From Maribacter aestuarii (GTDB lineage Bacteria > Bacteroidota > Bacteroidia > Flavobacteriales > Flavobacteriaceae): 64,000 bases of DNA. Where the stretch lies: positions 1,006,501 through 1,070,500 of the forward strand of contig NZ_CP107031.2 of NCBI RefSeq assembly GCF_027474845.2. Direction: 5' to 3'. Positions within the stretch are counted from its first letter, which is position 1; each line of letters begins with the position of its first letter. Shown in pieces: positions 61,755 to 64,000 of this stretch. The position numbers were made by a program, and so were the translations under genes. The notes under the pieces were generated by a model. It searched no databases. It was not told the DNA's origin and worked only from the letters and a program-made list of their open reading frames with translations.

Positions 61755-63125
61755 ATGAATTCGATAAAAATCCATTTTTTAGGAGCTTCCGGAACCGTAA
61801 CAGGCTCCAAATTTTATATGGAAACACCCGAGCTGAACCTAATGATAGATTGTGGGATGTTTCAAGGGCTAAAAGAACTTCGGCAAATGAATTGGGAACC
61901 CTTGCCCATCGATACTTCAAAAATCGATTTTGTATTGTTAACACATGGTCATCTAGACCATACGGGGTATCTTCCCCGCTTGGTCCAGGAAGGTTTTAAA
62001 GGCAAAATCATTGGAACAGCACCTACCCTAGCAATAACGCGAATCATTCTTTTGGATAGTGCCAAAATCCATGAGGAGGAAGCCGAACGGGCTAACGAAG
62101 AAGGATATAGCAGTCATCATCCGGCGTTACCTTTTTATACAGTAAAGGAGGCAGAAAGAGCTATTGCCCTATTTCGCTTTGAAGAAAAAGAAGAATGGAC
62201 CTCGATATCCGAACACATCCGTTTCAAATTCAGGTATAATGGCCATATTATTGGTGCAACTTTTATAGAACTAGAGGCTTTTGGAAAAGTATTTGTGTTT
62301 TCAGGAGATATAGGGAGAGAGAAAGATTTTTTATTAGCGCCTCCAGAACGTCCTAAATGGGCAGATTATCTTTTTGTGGAAAGCACCTATGGCAATAAGC
62401 TGCATCCCGAAGAAAATGTGGAAGAAATAATGATAGCACTGGTCAATGAAACTATTACCCAAAGGGGAAATCTTATTATTCCCTCTTTTGCGGTGGAGCG
62501 CTTACAATCCTTAATGTACCTGCTTTGGCAATTATACAAGAAGAACAAAATTCCCAATATTCCAATTTTCATCGATAGTCCTATGGGGAACAATGTACTA
62601 TCCGTTTTTGAACAATTCCCAGACTGGCATAAACTTTCCATGACCACGTATCAATCCATGTGCAATCATTTTAACATTATAAGCTCTTATGGCGATACTT
62701 GGAAAACTATTGATGACCCTAGACCAAAAATCGTGATAGCGGGTAGCGGTATGGTCACTGGTGGCAGGGTGCTGACCTATTTAAAGCAACTCATAGATAT
62801 ATCTACCACTACAGTATTGTTAGTGGGCTACCAAGCTGAGGGAACTCGGGGTAGACAACTTTTAGATGGTGCCCACGAAATTAAATTATTTGGCAAATAC
62901 TATCCTGTTAAGGCAAAAATTAGACATGTGGAAAGCTTATCCGCCCATGCGGACCAACAAGGATTATTACAATGGATGGAAAATATTAGAAATATGCCAG
63001 AAGAAGTTTTTCTTGTTCATGGCGAGCCTACCGCTCTGGATGCCTTTAGGTCAAAAATCCGTGATGTAAAAGGTTGGACAGCACATATTCCAAAATTGAA
63101 GGAGACAAAAGAGTTTCTCGTGTAA
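61755..63125 (+). CDS. Beta-CASP metallo-beta-lactamase RNase-like protein
   Basis: 456 aa. Metal ligands LTHGHLDHTGYLPRL (HxHxDH, about residues 61-70) and FSGDIGRE, then the beta-CASP insert with IPSFAVERLQSLMYLLW, and motifs near GSGMVTGGRVLTYL and SLSAHADQQGLLQWM. It is in the CPSF/Ysh1-like class and likely processes or degrades RNA in the cytosol. It begins 3 nt after the ATP-cone nuclease gene. Confidence 0.9.
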   Translation: MNSIKIHFLGASGTVTGSKFYMETPELNLMIDCGMFQGLKELRQMNWEPLPIDTSKIDFVLLTHGHLDHTGYLPRLVQEGFKGKIIGTAPTLAITRIILLDSAKIHEEEAERANEEGYSSHHPALPFYTVKEAERAIALFRFEEKEEWTSISEHIRFKFRYNGHIIGATFIELEAFGKVFVFSGDIGREKDFLLAPPERPKWADYLFVESTYGNKLHPEENVEEIMIALVNETITQRGNLIIPSFAVERLQSLMYLLWQLYKKNKIPNIPIFIDSPMGNNVLSVFEQFPDWHKLSMTTYQSMCNHFNIISSYGDTWKTIDDPRPKIVIAGSGMVTGGRVLTYLKQLIDISTTTVLLVGYQAEGTRGRQLLDGAHEIKLFGKYYPVKAKIRHVESLSAHADQQGLLQWMENIRNMPEEVFLVHGEPTALDAFRSKIRDVKGWTAHIPKLKETKEFLV

Positions 63126-63137
63126 AGTGTACTTTTC

Positions 63138-63149
63138 TGACTTAGGTCA
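63138..63149 (+). promoter_or_regulatory. TGAY-N4-RTCA box before coiled-coil gene
   Basis: TGACTTAGGTCA; TAGATTTA (63173-63180) at 23 nt. It starts 12 nt after the beta-CASP stop codon. Confidence 0.75.
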
Positions 63150-63200
63150 TTGTATGCTTTTATAGGGGAAAGTAGATTTAAGAAATTACCCCATTAAACT

Positions 63201-63620
63201 ATGGAAAAGGAACACATAAGTACAGGTCAAGAGAAAAAAGTAGAGGAACTTCACTGGGAAATTCAACGTTGGAAATCGAACTTTCAATTTATGGACGATG
63301 AGCTACTTTTTATAGGCCGTCTTATGGACAGTTATATTTTTGAACCGAACACGCCCAATCTTTTTGAGCGACTTCAGAATTACAAAACACGTATCAAGAA
63401 AATCGATACCTCAAAGAAAAAGGTGCGAGACGAAATTTCAAAACACGAAAACACTTTAGGCGGCATGTTAGAATGTACCGATAGTGCTTGCGATTTAACC
63501 TATTATCGCAAGCATGACAAATTACAGTCCCAAGTGGACGCTTGTTTTGAAGATTTCCGAAAATTGAAATCAGAAATTTTTAATTATGCGGGCGGTATTT
63601 TAAAAAGACGTAAACCATAG
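63201..63620 (+). CDS. Predicted coiled-coil protein, unknown function
   Basis: 139 aa, soluble and highly charged. It has KVEELHWEIQRWKSNFQFMDDELLFIGRLMDSYIF, then NLFERLQNYKTRIKKI and a basic coil. It shares a pattern with the partial gene at 63735 (W-x-S-x3-F-x2-DE-x2-F-x3-L then N-L-F-E/K), so the two look like tandem paralogues. Function not recognised. Confidence 0.72.
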   Translation: MEKEHISTGQEKKVEELHWEIQRWKSNFQFMDDELLFIGRLMDSYIFEPNTPNLFERLQNYKTRIKKIDTSKKKVRDEISKHENTLGGMLECTDSACDLTYYRKHDKLQSQVDACFEDFRKLKSEIFNYAGGILKRRKP

Positions 63621-63653
63621 ACATCCGTAGGGCAGTCCTTCCCTTTTAAAAAC

Positions 63654-63665
63654 TGATTATTGTCA
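63654..63665 (+). promoter_or_regulatory. TGAY-N4-RTCA box before right-edge gene
   Basis: TGATTATTGTCA; TACCTTTA (63689-63696) at 23 nt. The start codon at 63735 lies 69 nt from the box. Confidence 0.72.
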
Positions 63666-63734
63666 TTTTTATTCATTACGGGTTGCGATACCTTTAATCT
63701 ATTGAAATATCTAAATAATTAAAATGCATCCATA

Positions 63735-64000
63735 ATGAGCACCAAGCAAACGGCAAAGAGTTACATAGAGTGGTTTAGTGCAGGTGAAATGCATGAACAT
63801 TCCAAAAAGTGGTTGTCAGAGCTATCCTTTATTAAGGATGAACAGGAATTTTTGAAGAACCTAATTCAATCTTTTGCAATAAAACCACTGGACAAAAAAG
63901 AGTTTGGTAGAATCAACGATTTCAAAAATGCATTGGCAGAAAATAAACGAAGATTGAACCTCATTTTCAAACAGGTGCAAAAACATATGGGCCAATTGGA
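63735..64000 (+). CDS. Coiled-coil protein, 5' part (window edge)
   Basis: The first 88 codons are in the window; the gene continues past the edge. It reads MSTKQTAKSYIEWFSAGEMHEH, then KKWLSELSFIKDEQEFLKNLI and a lysine-rich coil, similar in layout to the protein at 63201-63620. The ATG at 63724 is followed at once by a stop, so 63735 is the better start. Function unknown. Confidence 0.65.
   Translation, partial: MSTKQTAKSYIEWFSAGEMHEHSKKWLSELSFIKDEQEFLKNLIQSFAIKPLDKKEFGRINDFKNALAENKRRLNLIFKQVQKHMGQL

Noticed and set aside
1..64000. CRISPR array, prophage, insertion sequence, rRNA or tRNA
   Set aside because: No spaced direct repeats, phage structural or integrase genes, transposase, or RNA gene signatures were noticed on reading both strands; a tRNA scan was not possible.

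Overview
The window looks like a chromosome segment of a marine Flavobacteriaceae bacterium (Bacteroidota). Evidence: moderately AT-rich DNA, lipoprotein signals, family content (DUF4386, DUF6326, GyrI-like, WG-repeat, paired YeeE/YedE, rhodanese-fused metallo-beta-lactamases), and promoters with the Bacteroidota -7 element TAnnTTTG. No rRNA, tRNA, CRISPR, IS element or prophage was seen. Genus cannot be fixed from sequence alone.

Layout. 0-3.5 kb: small heat-shock protein, P-type ATPase and a cytochrome c lipoprotein. 3.7-13.1 kb: a sulfide/persulfide island on the minus strand (two YeeE/YedE subunits, two ETHE1-like/rhodanese proteins, a type II sulfide:quinone oxidoreductase, a haem protein, a TSUP exporter, a CRP/FNR regulator, a CBS-fused site-2 protease). 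13.2-18.7 kb: PfkB kinase, GCS2-CBS ligase, aspartoacylase-like hydrolase, DUF302 and zinc-ribbon genes. 19-28.6 kb: phospholipid synthase, phosphoesterase, two secreted cysteine hydrolases, transporters, and decayed gene copies. 29-42 kb: redox and membrane genes, then a seven-gene minus-strand run. 42-64 kb: a stress/dormancy island with a ribosome hibernation factor, twelve two-domain universal stress proteins (USPs), a FixL-like histidine kinase, a receiver-CRP/FNR fusion regulator, ROK kinase, thioredoxin, MscS channel, ATP-cone nuclease and beta-CASP RNase-like protein.

The main discovery is regulatory. Twenty-two intergenic copies of a 12-bp palindrome TGAY-N4-RTCA (FNR/FixK-like) occur. 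From them, 25 promoter-facing directions have a TAnnTTTG-like -7 element at exactly 23 nt, the geometry of a class II activator centred near -41.5. The likely regulator is the FixL-like kinase plus receiver-CRP fusion encoded inside the USP island. A second operator, GTAAC-N4-GTTAC (four copies, one imperfect), lies at the same centre-to-element distance before the sulfur genes and probably belongs to the other CRP/FNR protein. The two networks meet: the sulfur regulator lies downstream of a TGAY-N4-RTCA promoter, and one persulfide dioxygenase/SQR operon carries both operators.

Three genes are broken by single missing bases in A/T homopolymers, which may be sequencing error rather than biology. 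Two further gene remnants are clearly decayed.
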